Below, piece after piece: positions 29,090 to 39,658 of a stretch of 64,000 nucleotides of DNA. This DNA is from Vibrio gigantis. Lineage in GTDB: Bacteria > Pseudomonadota > Gammaproteobacteria > Enterobacterales > Vibrionaceae. The translations under genes and the position numbers were made by a program. Below the pieces are notes generated by a model. That model was not told the DNA's origin. It worked only from the letters and a program-made list of their open reading frames with translations, and made no database searches. The stretch is from assembly GCF_024347515.1 (NCBI RefSeq), contig NZ_AP025492.1, positions 248,001 through 312,000 on the forward strand. Direction: 5' to 3'. Position 1 is the first letter of the stretch. Each line of letters begins with the position of its first letter.

Positions 29090-30145
29090 TTAGAGATCGG
29101 CTTTTTTGTTGCGTGAATACTGACGGTTATCTTTGTTACTCGCCATGCTTTCAATTATGCGGTGGTAGTTGTCGAAACGCAGTCGACTGATCTTTCCGCT
29201 TTCTACCGCTTCACGCAGGATACAACCTGGGTCGTCATTGTGCTTACAGTCGCGAAACTTACAGCCGCCAAGGTAAGGCTTGAATTCGATGAAGGCTTCA
29301 GTGATTTCGTCGGCTTCTAGGTGCCATAGGCCGAATTCACGAACTCCTGGTGAGTCAATCAGATCTCCTCCAGAAGGGAAGTGGTATAAACGAGCGGCCG
29401 TAGTTGTATGCTGGCCAAGACCTGAGTTCTCAGAGACTTCGCCTTCTTCAATGTCTAGCGTTGGCATTAATGCATTCACTAGGCTTGATTTACCTACACC
29501 CGATTGGCCAACAAAGATGTTGATGCGATCTTTCAGTTCAGCTTCCAGCTCTTTGATGCCGTAGCCAGACTCTTTACTCACGAACATCACTTTGTAGCCG
29601 ATCTTCTCGTACTCTTTAAGTGTTTCACGGTATTCAGCAATCTGCTCATCAGTCAGCAGGTCAACCTTGTTCAGTACAACAAGAGGTGCGATGTTGACCG
29701 TTTCAGAAGCGATTAAGTAGCGGTCGATGATATTAAGTGATAGCTCTGGTAGTACCGCAGATACGATAACCATTTGGTCGACGTTTGCCGCAACCGGTTT
29801 TAGGCCATCGTAGTAATCGGGGCGAGTCAGCATTGAAGTTCTTGGTTCAACCGCTTCCACAACGCCAGAAATACCAGCCATAGACTCTAAGCCCGCTCGC
29901 CAAGTCACTCGGTCACCAGAAACTAAAGTCTCGATACTACGGCGTAGGTTACAACGATGAACTTCGTTCGTTTCAAGATCTTCGATATCAGCATGTTGGC
30001 CAAAGCGCGTAATCACGAGTCCGCTTTTGGTTCCACCAAGCATGTTCTCATCCCACTGGATAGAATCTTCTTTCTTGAGTCGCTTGTTCTGGTTGCTACG
30101 TACACGACGTACTTGACCTTTGGTTAACTTCTTTTTTTTAGCCAC
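29090..30145 (-). CDS. rsgA: Small ribosomal subunit biogenesis GTPase RsgA
   Basis: Circularly permuted GTPase that checks 30S subunit maturation and releases RbfA. The 351-residue protein has a basic N-terminus ([20 protein letters not shown]), an OB-fold, then permuted G motifs: NKVD (G4), SKESG-like G5, [15 protein letters not shown] (G1) and [10 protein letters not shown] (G3). A zinc knuckle with Cys-x5-His-type ligands follows ([15 protein letters not shown]). It is divergent from orn across a 150-base gap and followed by psd. Arrangement and sequence match E. coli, so the identity is secure. Confidence 0.97.
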   Translation of the reverse strand: MAKKKKLTKGQVRRVRSNQNKRLKKEDSIQWDENMLGGTKSGLVITRFGQHADIEDLETNEVHRCNLRRSIETLVSGDRVTWRAGLESMAGISGVVEAVEPRTSMLTRPDYYDGLKPVAANVDQMVIVSAVLPELSLNIIDRYLIASETVNIAPLVVLNKVDLLTDEQIAEYRETLKEYEKIGYKVMFVSKESGYGIKELEAELKDRINIFVGQSGVGKSSLVNALMPTLDIEEGEVSENSGLGQHTTTAARLYHFPSGGDLIDSPGVREFGLWHLEADEITEAFIEFKPYLGGCKFRDCKHNDDPGCILREAVESGKISRLRFDNYHRIIESMASNKDNRQYSRNKKADL

Positions 30146-30295
30146 AATTTTTCACTTAACACATCTAACTTGATGATTGGGGACTCAAACCGGATGTTGC
30201 TGGTACCACGTGATTTCGATGGTCCTAAAGCTAGTTTGAGTATAGTTATTTGGGTATAGTACCTCTTTTACACATAAACAAATAGGCAGCGCCTT

Positions 30296-30841
30296 ATGTC
30301 CTTTAGCGATCAGAACCTTATTTGGGTTGATCTAGAGATGACAGGACTTGATCCTGAAACTCATAAAATCATTGAAATTGCGACTATCGTTACTGATAGT
30401 GAGCTTAACATCCTGGCTGAAGGACCTGTTTTGGCTATTCACCAACCTCAGAGTGAATTGGACAAAATGGATGAGTGGTGCACAACGACTCATACTGGCA
30501 GCGGCCTAGTGAAGCGAATTCAAGAAAGCACGGTTTCAGAACAAGATGCCATTCAACAAACGATTGAATTTCTTGAAAAATGGGTACCGAAAGGTAAGTC
30601 ACCTATTTGTGGCAACAGCATTGGTCAAGACCGCCGCTTCTTATACAAGCACATGCCAGAGTTGGAAGAGTACTTCCACTACCGCTATGTTGACGTAAGC
30701 ACTCTAAAAGAGCTGACTCGTCGTTGGAAACCTGAAGTGTTAGATGGTTTTTCTAAGTCGGGAAGTCACCTTGCGTTAGACGATATTCGAGAGTCGATCG
30801 CCGAGCTGCAGTACTACCGAAAAACGATTATTAACATCTAG
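30296..30841 (+). CDS. orn: Oligoribonuclease
   Basis: DEDDh 3'-5' exonuclease that degrades RNA dinucleotides, including pGpG from c-di-GMP turnover. The 181-residue protein has the catalytic residues in [20 protein letters not shown] (Asp/Glu), the middle Asp in [12 protein letters not shown], and the His/Asp motif [14 protein letters not shown]. The length matches the E. coli enzyme. It is divergent from rsgA and directly upstream of the tRNA array; no terminator is obvious between them, but the array has its own strong promoter. Confidence 0.97.
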   Translation: MSFSDQNLIWVDLEMTGLDPETHKIIEIATIVTDSELNILAEGPVLAIHQPQSELDKMDEWCTTTHTGSGLVKRIQESTVSEQDAIQQTIEFLEKWVPKGKSPICGNSIGQDRRFLYKHMPELEEYFHYRYVDVSTLKELTRRWKPEVLDGFSKSGSHLALDDIRESIAELQYYRKTIINI

Positions 30842-30959
30842 TCGAATGAAATGATCACGTTTATCTAACTTTTCAGGGACATAAGAGCCGTTTTTTTTTG
30901 CAAATCTGTGTGCTTTTACAGCAGTTGAGTAAAAAGTTTCGTAATTTTGCATTAAGGAC

Positions 30960-30990
30960 TTGCATCACAAAAAAATGCTCTTATAATTCG
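30960..30990 (+). promoter_or_regulatory. Sigma-70 promoter of the tRNA array
   Basis: TTGCAT (30960-30965), a 16-base spacer and a perfect TATAAT (30982-30987) are followed by a C/G-containing discriminator (TCGCAGCC), as in stringently controlled stable-RNA promoters. An A/T-rich tract upstream (around 30890-30955) could act as an UP element. The first tRNA starts 35 bases downstream. Confidence 0.75.
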
Positions 30991-31022
30991 CAGCCCTGAA
31001 CGGCGAAAGACGTTTTCAGATT

Positions 31023-31098
31023 GCGATACTAGCTCAGTTGGTAGAGCGCAACCTTGCCAAGGTTGAGGTCATCGGTTCGAACCCGATGTATCGCTCCA
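31023..31098 (+). tRNA. tRNA-Gly(GCC), copy 1
   Basis: 76 bases with encoded CCA. The cloverleaf is complete: acceptor GCGATAC paired with GTATCGC, anticodon loop TTGCCAA, T arm GTTCGAACC. It is the first gene of the array and is followed directly by another Gly gene, not fMet. Confidence 0.98.
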
Positions 31099-31151
31099 AT
31101 TTGTAGGTTACGGCGAATGCGGTAATCGAAAGGTGAAAGACCTTTTATAAT

Positions 31152-31227
31152 GCGATACTAGCTCAGTTGGTAGAGCGCAACCTTGCCAAGGTTGAGGTCA
31201 TCGGTTCGAACCCGATGTATCGCTCCA
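31152..31227 (+). tRNA. tRNA-Gly(GCC), copy 2
   Basis: Identical to copy 1. It is the only Gly gene preceded by another Gly gene. The spacer after it is type A (contains ATCATCAACTTAATTGATGC). Confidence 0.98.
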
Positions 31228-31263
31228 AATTAAAGAATCATCAACTTAATTGATGCATCCGGA

Positions 31264-31340
<77 letters not shown>

Positions 31341-31395
31341 CATTACAGTTAAGCGCTATTTATTGCCAAGGCAGTAAGAGCAGCGATTAACTTAT

Positions 31396-31471
31396 GCGAT
31401 ACTAGCTCAGTTGGTAGAGCGCAACCTTGCCAAGGTTGAGGTCATCGGTTCGAACCCGATGTATCGCTCCA
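31396..31471 (+). tRNA. tRNA-Gly(GCC), copy 3
   Basis: Same sequence as copy 1, followed by the long type-B spacer (about 85 bases). Confidence 0.98.
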
Positions 31472-31556
31472 AATTCAGTTCTTAGCAGTCATCTCCTAGA
31501 GAAAGTACTCAGAATGAAAATGGTTTAGTTTCATTGTCTTAAACAATGCATCCGGA

Positions 31557-31633
<77 letters not shown>

Positions 31634-31688
31634 CATTACAGTTAGGCGCCATTTATTGCCAAGGCAGTAAGAGCAGCGACTAACTAAT

Positions 31689-31764
31689 GCGATACTAGCT
31701 CAGTTGGTAGAGCGCAACCTTGCCAAGGTTGAGGTCATCGGTTCGAACCCGATGTATCGCTCCA
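31689..31764 (+). tRNA. tRNA-Gly(GCC), copy 4
   Basis: Same sequence as copy 1, followed by a short type-C spacer (36 bases). Confidence 0.98.
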
Positions 31765-31800
31765 ATTTAAAGCCTCATTGTCTTAAACAATGCATCCGGA

Positions 31801-31877
<77 letters not shown>

Positions 31878-31934
31878 CATTACAGTTAAGCGCTAGTTCA
31901 TTGCCCAAGGCAGTAAGAGCAGCGGTCAACTAAT

Positions 31935-32010
31935 GCGATACTAGCTCAGTTGGTAGAGCGCAACCTTGCCAAGGTTGAGGTCATCGGTTCGAACCCGATG
32001 TATCGCTCCA
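31935..32010 (+). tRNA. tRNA-Gly(GCC), copy 5
   Basis: Same sequence as copy 1, followed by a type-C spacer. Confidence 0.98.
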
Positions 32011-32046
32011 ATTTAAAGCCTCATTGTCTTAAACAATGCATCCGGA

Positions 32047-32123
<77 letters not shown>

Positions 32124-32199
32124 CATTACAGTTAAGCGCTATCTGTTTGCCCAAGGCGGTAAGAGCTGCCCAAGGCAGTAAGAGCAGCGACTAACTAAT

Positions 32200-32275
32200 G
32201 CGATACTAGCTCAGTTGGTAGAGCGCAACCTTGCCAAGGTTGAGGTCATCGGTTCGAACCCGATGTATCGCTCCA
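32200..32275 (+). tRNA. tRNA-Gly(GCC), copy 6
   Basis: Same sequence as copy 1, followed by a long type-B spacer identical to that after copy 3. Confidence 0.98.
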
Positions 32276-32360
32276 AATTCAGTTCTTAGCAGTCATCTCC
32301 TAGAGAAAGTACTCAGAATGAAAATGGTTTAGTTTCATTGTCTTAAACAATGCATCCGGA

Positions 32361-32437
<77 letters not shown>

Positions 32438-32513
32438 CATTACAGTTAGGCGCTATCTGTTTGCCCAAGGCGGTAAGAGCTGCCCAAGGCAGTAAAAGCA
32501 GCGGTTAACTAAT

Positions 32514-32589
32514 GCGATACTAGCTCAGTTGGTAGAGCGCAACCTTGCCAAGGTTGAGGTCATCGGTTCGAACCCGATGTATCGCTCCA
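32514..32589 (+). tRNA. tRNA-Gly(GCC), copy 7
   Basis: Same sequence as copy 1, followed by a type-C spacer. Confidence 0.98.
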
Positions 32590-32625
32590 GTTTAAAGCCT
32601 CATTGTCTTAAACAATGCATCCGGA

Positions 32626-32702
<77 letters not shown>

Positions 32703-32758
32703 CATTACAGTTAAGCGCCGTTTATTGCCCAAGGCAGTAAGAGTAGCGACTAACTAAT

Positions 32759-32834
32759 GCGATACTAGCTCAGTTGGTAGAGCGCAACCTTGCCAAGGTT
32801 GAGGTCATCGGTTCGAACCCGATGTATCGCTCCA
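32759..32834 (+). tRNA. tRNA-Gly(GCC), copy 8
   Basis: Same sequence as copy 1, followed by a type-A spacer like that after copy 2. Confidence 0.98.
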
Positions 32835-32870
32835 AATTAAAGAATCATCAACTTAATTGATGCATCCGGA

Positions 32871-32947
<77 letters not shown>

Positions 32948-33023
32948 CATTACAGTTAGGCGCTATCTGTTTACCCAAGGCGGTAAGAGCTGCCCAAGGC
33001 AGTAAGAGCAGCGATTAACTAAT

Positions 33024-33099
33024 GCGATACTAGCTCAGTTGGTAGAGCGCAACCTTGCCAAGGTTGAGGTCATCGGTTCGAACCCGATGTATCGCTCCA
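33024..33099 (+). tRNA. tRNA-Gly(GCC), copy 9
   Basis: Same sequence as copy 1; the last gene of the array, followed by unrelated sequence. Confidence 0.98.
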
Positions 33100-33125
33100 G
33101 CTTTCTTCTAAAAGCTATTAAGACT

Positions 33126-33258
33126 CTTTAAACCACCGTGTTTTTCTTTAGAACACAGAGTTTAAAGACGACCGTAAAGGTCACGCTCTTTCTTTAATGC
33201 TGCGAAGCATAATCCCCCCAAAAAGCAAATAATCCTCCATCATGGTGGATATTTTTTT
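33126..33258 (+). terminator. 3' end structures of the tRNA array
   Basis: A long hairpin (CTTTAAAC at 33126-33133 with GTTTAAAG at 33160-33167, and inner GTGTT/AACAC) follows the last tRNA. It is followed by a canonical terminator, ATCCTCCA-tca-TGGTGGAT with one mismatch then a T7 run, at about 33232-33258. Confidence 0.8.
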
Positions 33259-33324
33259 GTCTTAAATTTTTCTTAGCAACTGGAATGCTAGTAAATATCA
33301 GGTCTCTGAAGCAGATACTTGAGG

Positions 33325-33617
33325 TTTTTCACATCTATAAACAGACTTATCCACAAAAATTTAGGTGTGGATAACTTGGTTGATAAAGTTATTTCAGGCT
33401 TAATTCTTTAGCCACCCCTAAAAGATCTTTCTTGTTTTCAATATATTAGATGAATTGTAGTGATCGTAACTTATTGTTTTTTATCAAGTTGGATGCTTAT
33501 CTAGGATTTGATAAAAGATCGTTAACTTGTTGTTTTTTGATCTTAATCATTTATCGGTACTGTGTTTAACTTTGTGCGGGTGTCGGAAGTTTACGAGAGT
33601 TCTGAATTTTTTCCACA
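33325..33617. promoter_or_regulatory. Cluster of DnaA boxes between the tRNA array and queG
   Basis: Two perfect boxes in inverted orientation, TTATCCACA (33347-33355) and TGTGGATAA (33366-33374), lie 10 bases apart. Two relaxed TTWTNCACA matches lie at 33325-33333 (TTTTTCACA) and 33609-33617 (TTTTCCACA). The region is A/T-rich and non-coding, with several GATC sites. It is the only thing I can name in the roughly 470-base gap between the array terminator and queG. By position it resembles E. coli datA, which I recall as lying next to the glyVXY genes. Confidence 0.6.
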
Positions 33618-33730
33618 TTGCTAGAATTGAGAACAAGGTCAAACATTGTTCTAAAATTATGTGCAACGGGTTGTCTTATATATTGGACAGTCGATGTAGG
33701 CAAAACTGCCAATCGTTGATGCTTAAAGGG

Positions 33731-34891
33731 CTAGGCGTCTCTTGGTAGCCCTTTCTCAACAATACGTATCAGTCTGTGCTTTTTGGTGAGGATTTTGCTG
33801 CTATTTTTTTGCAAACAGTTATCTTGTTGCATGCCGCTAGCGTTAGGTAACTGTTGTAGTTGTTTATTCAAAGCCCACTCAATATGCACATCTAGCATTT
33901 CGTTTTTACCTTGATGAGATTCTAGTGTTTCAACAATGCGTTGTTGAAATGGTGCATTGCCCATAGCAACAAAGATATTGCGTAACCACTGGGTGTGGCC
34001 GATACGTCTTATTGCGGAACCTTCCATTTTCTTTAGGAAGGTTGCTTCATCCCAACTTGAAAGTGAAACCAGATCGGCTTCTTGGAAATCTTCTCTGCGG
34101 TGAAAGTCGGTTTGTTCTGTCAGTTCGGCATGACGGTTCCATGGGCAAACTAACTGACAATCATCACAACCGTAAATTCGGTTACCAATTGCATCTCTAT
34201 ACTCTTCAGGGATCACACCATCATATTCAATGGTTAAGTACGAAATACATTTGCGTGCATCAACGACGCCATCATCAATAATGGCGCCGGTCGGGCAAGA
34301 GGTGATACATGCAGTGCATTTGCCGCACTCATCGACACTCGGTTCATCTGTTGGAAGAGGGATGTTAACTAGTAGCTCTCCAAGGAAGAACCAAGATCCT
34401 GCGTCTTTATCGAGAATGAGTGAGTGTTTGCCTGTCCAGCCTAGCCCTGCTTTTTGAGCTAGTGGTCTTTCTAAAATAGGCGCAGAATCGACGAAAGGAC
34501 GAGAATCTAAACCTTCGACCTCTTTTTCGATTCTTTGTCCCAGCTTTTTCAACTGGTTACGGAACAATTTGTGATAGTCGCGGCCTAAAGAATAACGGCT
34601 GATATAGCCTTGAGTGGTATCGTTTAGGTTAGAGGCAAACTGAGCTTCTGGTGGTAGGTAATTCATTCGAGCGCTGATCACTCGAATTGTGCCTGGGTGA
34701 AGTTCATCAGGACGTGCACGCATCATCCCATGTCGAGCCATCCAATCCATTTCGCCGTGGTGACCCGCATCTAGCCATGCTTGAAGAGGGGCTTCGTGTT
34801 CACTTAAATCAACATCGCAGATGCCAACTTTTTGAAAGCCTAACTCTTTTCCCCAAATTTTAATTTTTTCAGCAAGATGGTCTAGATTCAT
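33731..34891 (-). CDS. queG: Epoxyqueuosine reductase
   Basis: Cobalamin-dependent enzyme that reduces epoxyqueuosine to queuosine in tRNA, the last step of queuosine synthesis. I start at the ATG at 34891 (MNLDHLAEKIKIWGKELGF), giving 386 residues, similar to E. coli QueG (379); an upstream ATG at 34927 adds 12 residues with little support. The N-terminal cobalamin-binding domain contains YHKLFRNQLKKLGQRIE and PFVDSAPILERPLAQKAGLG. The two 4Fe-4S clusters use CGKCTACITSCPTGAI and CDDCQLVCPWN. A HEAT-like C-terminus follows. It is convergent with the tRNA array and divergent from tsaE. In E. coli nnr sits between queG and tsaE; it is absent here. Confidence 0.95.
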   Translation of the reverse strand: MNLDHLAEKIKIWGKELGFQKVGICDVDLSEHEAPLQAWLDAGHHGEMDWMARHGMMRARPDELHPGTIRVISARMNYLPPEAQFASNLNDTTQGYISRYSLGRDYHKLFRNQLKKLGQRIEKEVEGLDSRPFVDSAPILERPLAQKAGLGWTGKHSLILDKDAGSWFFLGELLVNIPLPTDEPSVDECGKCTACITSCPTGAIIDDGVVDARKCISYLTIEYDGVIPEEYRDAIGNRIYGCDDCQLVCPWNRHAELTEQTDFHRREDFQEADLVSLSSWDEATFLKKMEGSAIRRIGHTQWLRNIFVAMGNAPFQQRIVETLESHQGKNEMLDVHIEWALNKQLQQLPNASGMQQDNCLQKNSSKILTKKHRLIRIVEKGLPRDA

Positions 34892-35102
34892 GGCTTCATA
34901 CTTATCGATTAAAATTCGGTTAGGCAAAAATGGGGGCGGATCTTAACGGATCTTAGTGGTGTTGACCAGAACAGACGTGTTTTGAGCAGTATTTTTCATA
35001 GAACTTACACTTGAGTGCTTGTCTCCCAAAAGCATCACGGTTTACTATTCTTGTTCTTTTGATTTTTATATAGTCAACGATCGATTTTTAGAGAACGTAT
35101 TC

Positions 35103-35567
35103 ATGAGCACGAAACAATTTACTTTGAAAGATGAACAAGCAACGATTCAATTAGGAACGGAGCTTTCTAATCTTTGCTCACAGCAGACGACTATTTATCT
35201 GCATGGTGATCTTGGCGCAGGTAAAACGACCTTCAGTCGTGGCTTTGTAAAAGCACTTGGCCATCAAGGAAATGTAAAGAGCCCAACGTATACTCTAGTT
35301 GAACCTTATCAACTTGCCGATTGGCAGGTGTACCACTTTGACCTTTATCGCCTAGCCGATCCTGAAGAGTTAGAGTTCATGGGAATTCGTGACTACTTTA
35401 CTCCAGATGCTATCTGCTTGGTTGAATGGCCTGAGAAAGGTTATGGGATGCTACCAGAAGCTGATTTGGATATTGATATTCGTTACCAAGATGATCACCG
35501 TATTGTTTCTTTAACCGCTAATAGTGAATACGGACAGCGCTTACTTAGTCAGTTGGAGTTATGTTGA
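35103..35567 (+). CDS. tsaE: tRNA threonylcarbamoyladenosine biosynthesis ATPase TsaE
   Basis: ATPase partner of TsaB-TsaD in making t6A37 on ANN-decoding tRNAs. The ATG at 35103 ([20 protein letters not shown]) gives 154 residues, the family length; the longer frame from 35019 has no support. The Walker A motif [14 protein letters not shown] and the conserved [32 protein letters not shown] and CLVEWPEKG are all present. Its last 7 bases overlap the start of amiB, so translation is likely coupled and this is the first gene of the tsaE-amiB-mutL block. Confidence 0.96.
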   Translation: MSTKQFTLKDEQATIQLGTELSNLCSQQTTIYLHGDLGAGKTTFSRGFVKALGHQGNVKSPTYTLVEPYQLADWQVYHFDLYRLADPEELEFMGIRDYFTPDAICLVEWPEKGYGMLPEADLDIDIRYQDDHRIVSLTANSEYGQRLLSQLELC

Positions 35568-37276
35568 TTTCTAAACGCCTTATTTCAGCAGTGGCCATGA
35601 TGGCTGCTGTTTTTTCTATACTGTTTTCTTCACTTGTTTCTGCAAACTCACTGAAAAGTTTAAGGGTTTGGCCTTCTCCAGAAGAAACTCGTGTGGTTAT
35701 CGACTTAAAATCAGAAGCGGACTTTAGCTATTTCACACTGAGTAGCCCGAGTCGTTTAGTGGTCGATTTAAAAAATACCAACCTTGCAACTAAGCTACCT
35801 GTCGTGGTGAAAGATAGCCCTGTTCTATCTAAGATTCGTAAGAGTTCACCGCCAGACAAAAACACCTATCGCTTGGTTTTTGAGTTAAAGAAGTCGTCTA
35901 AAGCAGAGTTGTTCAAACTGAGCCCGACTCCGGGTGGTCAGTATGGACACCGTTTGGTGATCGACTTACCTCATGGTGCGGTAAGTAAAGCAACATCGAA
36001 GCCAAGTAAACCAACGGTTAGCAAGAACATTAATCAGGTTAAACGTCAGAAAGACATTTTGATCGTGATTGACCCTGGCCACGGTGGTGAAGATCCTGGC
36101 TCAATCGGTCCATCTCGTAAATATGAGAAGAATGCGACGCTGAGTATCTCCCGCAAGCTGGCTGCACAATTAAATGCCGTACCGGGAATCAAAACGCGTT
36201 TAACGCGTAATGCTGACTACTTTGTGAACTTGAATCGACGTGTTGCGATTGCTCGAGAGAATGAAGCTCACCTGTTGATCTCTATTCACGCCGATGCATT
36301 TACCACTCCTCAACCAAGAGGTGGCTCGGTGTTTGTGCTGAATACTCGACGTGCGAATACCGAGATCTCACGCTGGATTGAGAATAAAGAGAAACAGTCA
36401 GAGCTACTTGGTGGTAGCGGTGCTGCTTTTACTGGCAATATTGATGATAAGAACGTAAATCAAACCTTGCTTGATTTGCAGTTTAGCCACTCTCAAAAAG
36501 AGGGCTACAAGCTGGCAACGGCGATTCTGTCTGAAATGGGTAAGGTTGCGAAACTGCATAACAGTAAGCCGATTAACACCAGTTTGGCGGTATTACGTTC
36601 ACCACAGATCCCATCTGTATTGGTAGAGACGGGCTTTATTTCGAATCCGACGGAAGAGAAGCTGCTTTTCCAACGCTCGCATCAAGATAAATTGGCACGA
36701 GCAGTGACTAAAGCGGTCGTTAAGTATTTGAAGGCTAACCCGCCTGAAGGGATTATCTTGTCTAACGCGACGTCATCAACGGGTAGCGTGAGCCAACATA
36801 AAGTCTCTCGTGGTGAGTCTCTATCTGTTATTGCGAGTAAATATGGCACGTCGACACAGGCCTTGATGAAATTCAACAATCTGAAATCGAGCAGCCTAGC
36901 GATCGGCCAAGTGCTTAAGATCCCAGGCAGCGCTTCAAGCTCATCATCAAGCAGTGCTGTTAGAACTAAGACCATAACTCACACGGTTAAGTCTGGAGAG
37001 TATCTAGGCAAGATAGCCAGCCGTTATAAAGTTTCGGTGGCTGATATCAAACGTGAGAACCGCTTGAAATCAGAGACTGTGAGAGTAGGCCAAAAGTTAC
37101 GTATTACAGTTGAAGTGAAAGATGTCCCTCTGCGCAAACACAAAGTCGCAAGAGGCGATTATCTTGGCAAGATAGCTTCGAAATACGGCGTGAGCGTTAA
37201 CAGTATTCGCCAAGCGAACAAATTGCGCTCTGATGAATTAGCCATTGGCCAAGTGCTCATTATTCCACATAAGTAG
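35561..37276 (+). CDS. amiB: N-acetylmuramoyl-L-alanine amidase AmiB with three LysM domains
   Basis: Periplasmic zinc amidase that splits septal peptidoglycan during cell separation, activated by EnvC/NlpD-type factors. The 571-residue protein has a signal peptide (about residues 1-28), an AMIN domain (about 30-130), a linker, and an amidase_3 catalytic domain from about 165 to 390. The zinc ligands lie in [12 protein letters not shown] (His), KYEKNATLS (Glu) and ISIHADAF (His). Three LysM domains follow, near 412, 472 and 526, each with GE/GD-(S/Y)L motifs. E. coli AmiB lacks LysM; the three copies are the Vibrio-type arrangement. It overlaps tsaE by 7 bases and precedes mutL. Confidence 0.96.
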   Translation: MLISKRLISAVAMMAAVFSILFSSLVSANSLKSLRVWPSPEETRVVIDLKSEADFSYFTLSSPSRLVVDLKNTNLATKLPVVVKDSPVLSKIRKSSPPDKNTYRLVFELKKSSKAELFKLSPTPGGQYGHRLVIDLPHGAVSKATSKPSKPTVSKNINQVKRQKDILIVIDPGHGGEDPGSIGPSRKYEKNATLSISRKLAAQLNAVPGIKTRLTRNADYFVNLNRRVAIARENEAHLLISIHADAFTTPQPRGGSVFVLNTRRANTEISRWIENKEKQSELLGGSGAAFTGNIDDKNVNQTLLDLQFSHSQKEGYKLATAILSEMGKVAKLHNSKPINTSLAVLRSPQIPSVLVETGFISNPTEEKLLFQRSHQDKLARAVTKAVVKYLKANPPEGIILSNATSSTGSVSQHKVSRGESLSVIASKYGTSTQALMKFNNLKSSSLAIGQVLKIPGSASSSSSSSAVRTKTITHTVKSGEYLGKIASRYKVSVADIKRENRLKSETVRVGQKLRITVEVKDVPLRKHKVARGDYLGKIASKYGVSVNSIRQANKLRSDELAIGQVLIIPHK

Positions 37277-37362
37277 TTGAGCCAATATTTAAGTCATGTT
37301 TAGAACATAGAAGTAATCTTTAACGCGAGAAGTACTTCTATAAGTGGCAGTAAGGTAGCTAT

Positions 37363-39561
37363 ATGACGATCAAAATACTGCCAGCTCGGTTAGCGAACCA
37401 AATCGCAGCGGGTGAAGTGGTAGAAAGACCAGCTTCTGTTGTGAAAGAGTTGGTTGAGAACAGTTTGGACTCAGGTGCGACGCGTATCGATATTGATATC
37501 GAGAAAGGTGGCGCTAAGATGATCCGCGTTCGTGACAACGGTAAGGGCATCGTCAAAGATGAGCTTGCCTTAGCGTTGAGCCGTCATGCTACTTCTAAGA
37601 TCCATACTCTTGACGACCTTGAGGCGATCGTCAGCCTCGGTTTCCGTGGTGAAGCGCTGGCGAGTATTAGTTCAGTTGCGCGCTTAACCATGACTTCACG
37701 CCCTGCTACTCAAGATCAAGCTTGGGCGGCACACAGTGAAGGCCGTGATATGCAGGTGAAACTGCAGCCTGCAGCGCATCCAATTGGTACCTCGGTTGAG
37801 GTGTTGGATCTGTTCTTCAACACACCAGCACGCCGCAAGTTCTTACGCACCGAGAAAACCGAATTCACGCATATTGATGAGTTGCTTAAACGTATTGCAT
37901 TGAGTCGCTTTGATGTGACGATCAACCTTCGTCATAACGGCAAAATGATTCGTCAGTACCGCGCAGCTAAAACACAAGTTCAAGCAGAAAAGCGCATCGC
38001 TGCGGTATGTGGCAACCCTTTTGTGCGCCATATGCTTAAGATCGAGCTTGAGCATCAAGGCCTAAAACTTCATGGCTGGATCACCACGCCAGAAGGAGCA
38101 AGACAACAAAGCGATCTGCAATACTGCTATGTGAATGGCCGTATGATGCGCGACAAGCTGATCAATCACGCCATTCGCCAGAGCTATGAAACTAGCCTGC
38201 GTCCAGACCAATTCGCAACGTATGTGCTGTTCATTGAACTCGACCCACATCAAGTCGATGTGAATGTTCATCCTGCTAAACATGAAGTGCGTTTCCATCA
38301 AGCGCGCCTTGTGCATGACTTTATTTACCAAGCATTGAGTGATGGCTTAGCACAGAGTAAGCAGATCGATGCTGCGCCAATCAATCAATCAGCTTTTCAT
38401 CAATCAGAAGTGATTCATCATCAGCAAGATAGTACGAGCTCTGTAGTTGATGGTGTTGCAAGTTTTACTGAGCCAGAAAACACGCTACCTAGTAATGCGG
38501 ATCAAACCCAAGTTTCGGAGAGGGAGCGACACGCCATTGAGCAAACACCTTCCTACCCGAGAAAAGCCGAATCTGAGCAGGTTCATGATAAGCCTCAACA
38601 CAGCGTTAATGACGGCGGGCGACACTATATTTCATCAACCAACTCAAGTTCATCTGCTGGCCGAAGCTCGTCTGCTAGTGAAAGCAGTTTTACCGGCTCT
38701 CCTCGCCAAGAGTGGATTGAGTCTCGACCTGCACCGAAGAAAGAAAAAGAACCACACCAACATCATGCTGAGCCAGCGCCCTCAAAGCGTGAAGTTAAGG
38801 CTTATAAAGAGCTTTTAAAAACGCCAGACTTTGATGAGCAGGTTGTACAGACTTCATCTCCTCAAGAGTATGTGGCACCAGTAGAAACCAGAGACAACAT
38901 AGAAAATATAGAAAATAAAGAAGCTAAGCCTGCTCAACAGAATCCTGTTCATTCAAAGCCAAGAGTACCTGTGACGGACTTAGGCAAAGCCGTCTCGGTA
39001 GTGGAACGTCAGTATCTGGTGATGGGTAATAAGAACGGCAGTGTGTTGGTTTCTTTGGCTAAGGCTGAATTATTGCGTGTTGTTGGTCAGCTTGATACTC
39101 GAGGTGGCGCGTTAAAAAGCCAGCCACTATTGGTGCCCTTATCGATTAAGCTGGGTAGTGAACTTGTCGAAGTTGCGAAGACGCTGAGCCAAACATTGGC
39201 ATTACTGGGGATTGAGCTTAAGGCGCGAAACAGTGAGGCGGTAATGGTGATGGGCGTGCCTTCTCCTTTAAGGCAGCAAAACTTACAAATTTTGATCCCA
39301 GATCTGTTATCTTACGCGGCTTCATTAAACGCTCAGATTGCTGATAATCACACGGCTAATGTTTCCAACGACCTGTTGCCATCATTGGTTAACTGGATCG
39401 GGATTCAAACGGCACAAGTAAAAAGCGACTACACTTTATCTGAAGCGGTTCAACTAGTTGGGGAACTTGAACAACTTTGGCATGGTCTACTTCCATTAGA
39501 TGATCCAGAGTTTGTTAATCCTATCGACTTTTCAGCGACTATAGCCGCGTTTACGGTTTAA
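37363..39561 (+). CDS. mutL: DNA mismatch repair protein MutL
   Basis: Couples MutS mismatch recognition to MutH incision. The 732-residue protein has the N-terminal GHKL ATPase with [20 protein letters not shown] and DNGKGI (ATP site) and [10 protein letters not shown]. These are followed by the transducer domain with [10 protein letters not shown], a long poorly conserved Ser/Gln/His-rich linker (about residues 345-545) and the C-terminal dimerisation domain. No DQHA(x)2E(x)4E endonuclease motif is visible, consistent with a MutH-dependent methyl-directed system. E. coli MutL is 615 residues, so the extra length is in the linker. It lies between amiB and miaA in the conserved order. Confidence 0.97.
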   Translation: MTIKILPARLANQIAAGEVVERPASVVKELVENSLDSGATRIDIDIEKGGAKMIRVRDNGKGIVKDELALALSRHATSKIHTLDDLEAIVSLGFRGEALASISSVARLTMTSRPATQDQAWAAHSEGRDMQVKLQPAAHPIGTSVEVLDLFFNTPARRKFLRTEKTEFTHIDELLKRIALSRFDVTINLRHNGKMIRQYRAAKTQVQAEKRIAAVCGNPFVRHMLKIELEHQGLKLHGWITTPEGARQQSDLQYCYVNGRMMRDKLINHAIRQSYETSLRPDQFATYVLFIELDPHQVDVNVHPAKHEVRFHQARLVHDFIYQALSDGLAQSKQIDAAPINQSAFHQSEVIHHQQDSTSSVVDGVASFTEPENTLPSNADQTQVSERERHAIEQTPSYPRKAESEQVHDKPQHSVNDGGRHYISSTNSSSSAGRSSSASESSFTGSPRQEWIESRPAPKKEKEPHQHHAEPAPSKREVKAYKELLKTPDFDEQVVQTSSPQEYVAPVETRDNIENIENKEAKPAQQNPVHSKPRVPVTDLGKAVSVVERQYLVMGNKNGSVLVSLAKAELLRVVGQLDTRGGALKSQPLLVPLSIKLGSELVEVAKTLSQTLALLGIELKARNSEAVMVMGVPSPLRQQNLQILIPDLLSYAASLNAQIADNHTANVSNDLLPSLVNWIGIQTAQVKSDYTLSEAVQLVGELEQLWHGLLPLDDPEFVNPIDFSATIAAFTV

Positions 39562-39658
39562 CTTTTTCGCGACGACATTTGTCTTTTTAGCTGAATACGT
39601 CGCGACACAAAGCCCTTTGCTAAAAAGCGCTAAAACAGAGAAGCAAATACAAAATATC

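Noticed and set aside
33325..33617. The DnaA boxes as a chromosomal origin (oriC)
   Set aside because: The neighbours (orn, tRNA genes, queG) are not origin genes. There is no 13-mer unwinding array, and dnaA, mnmG and parAB are absent.
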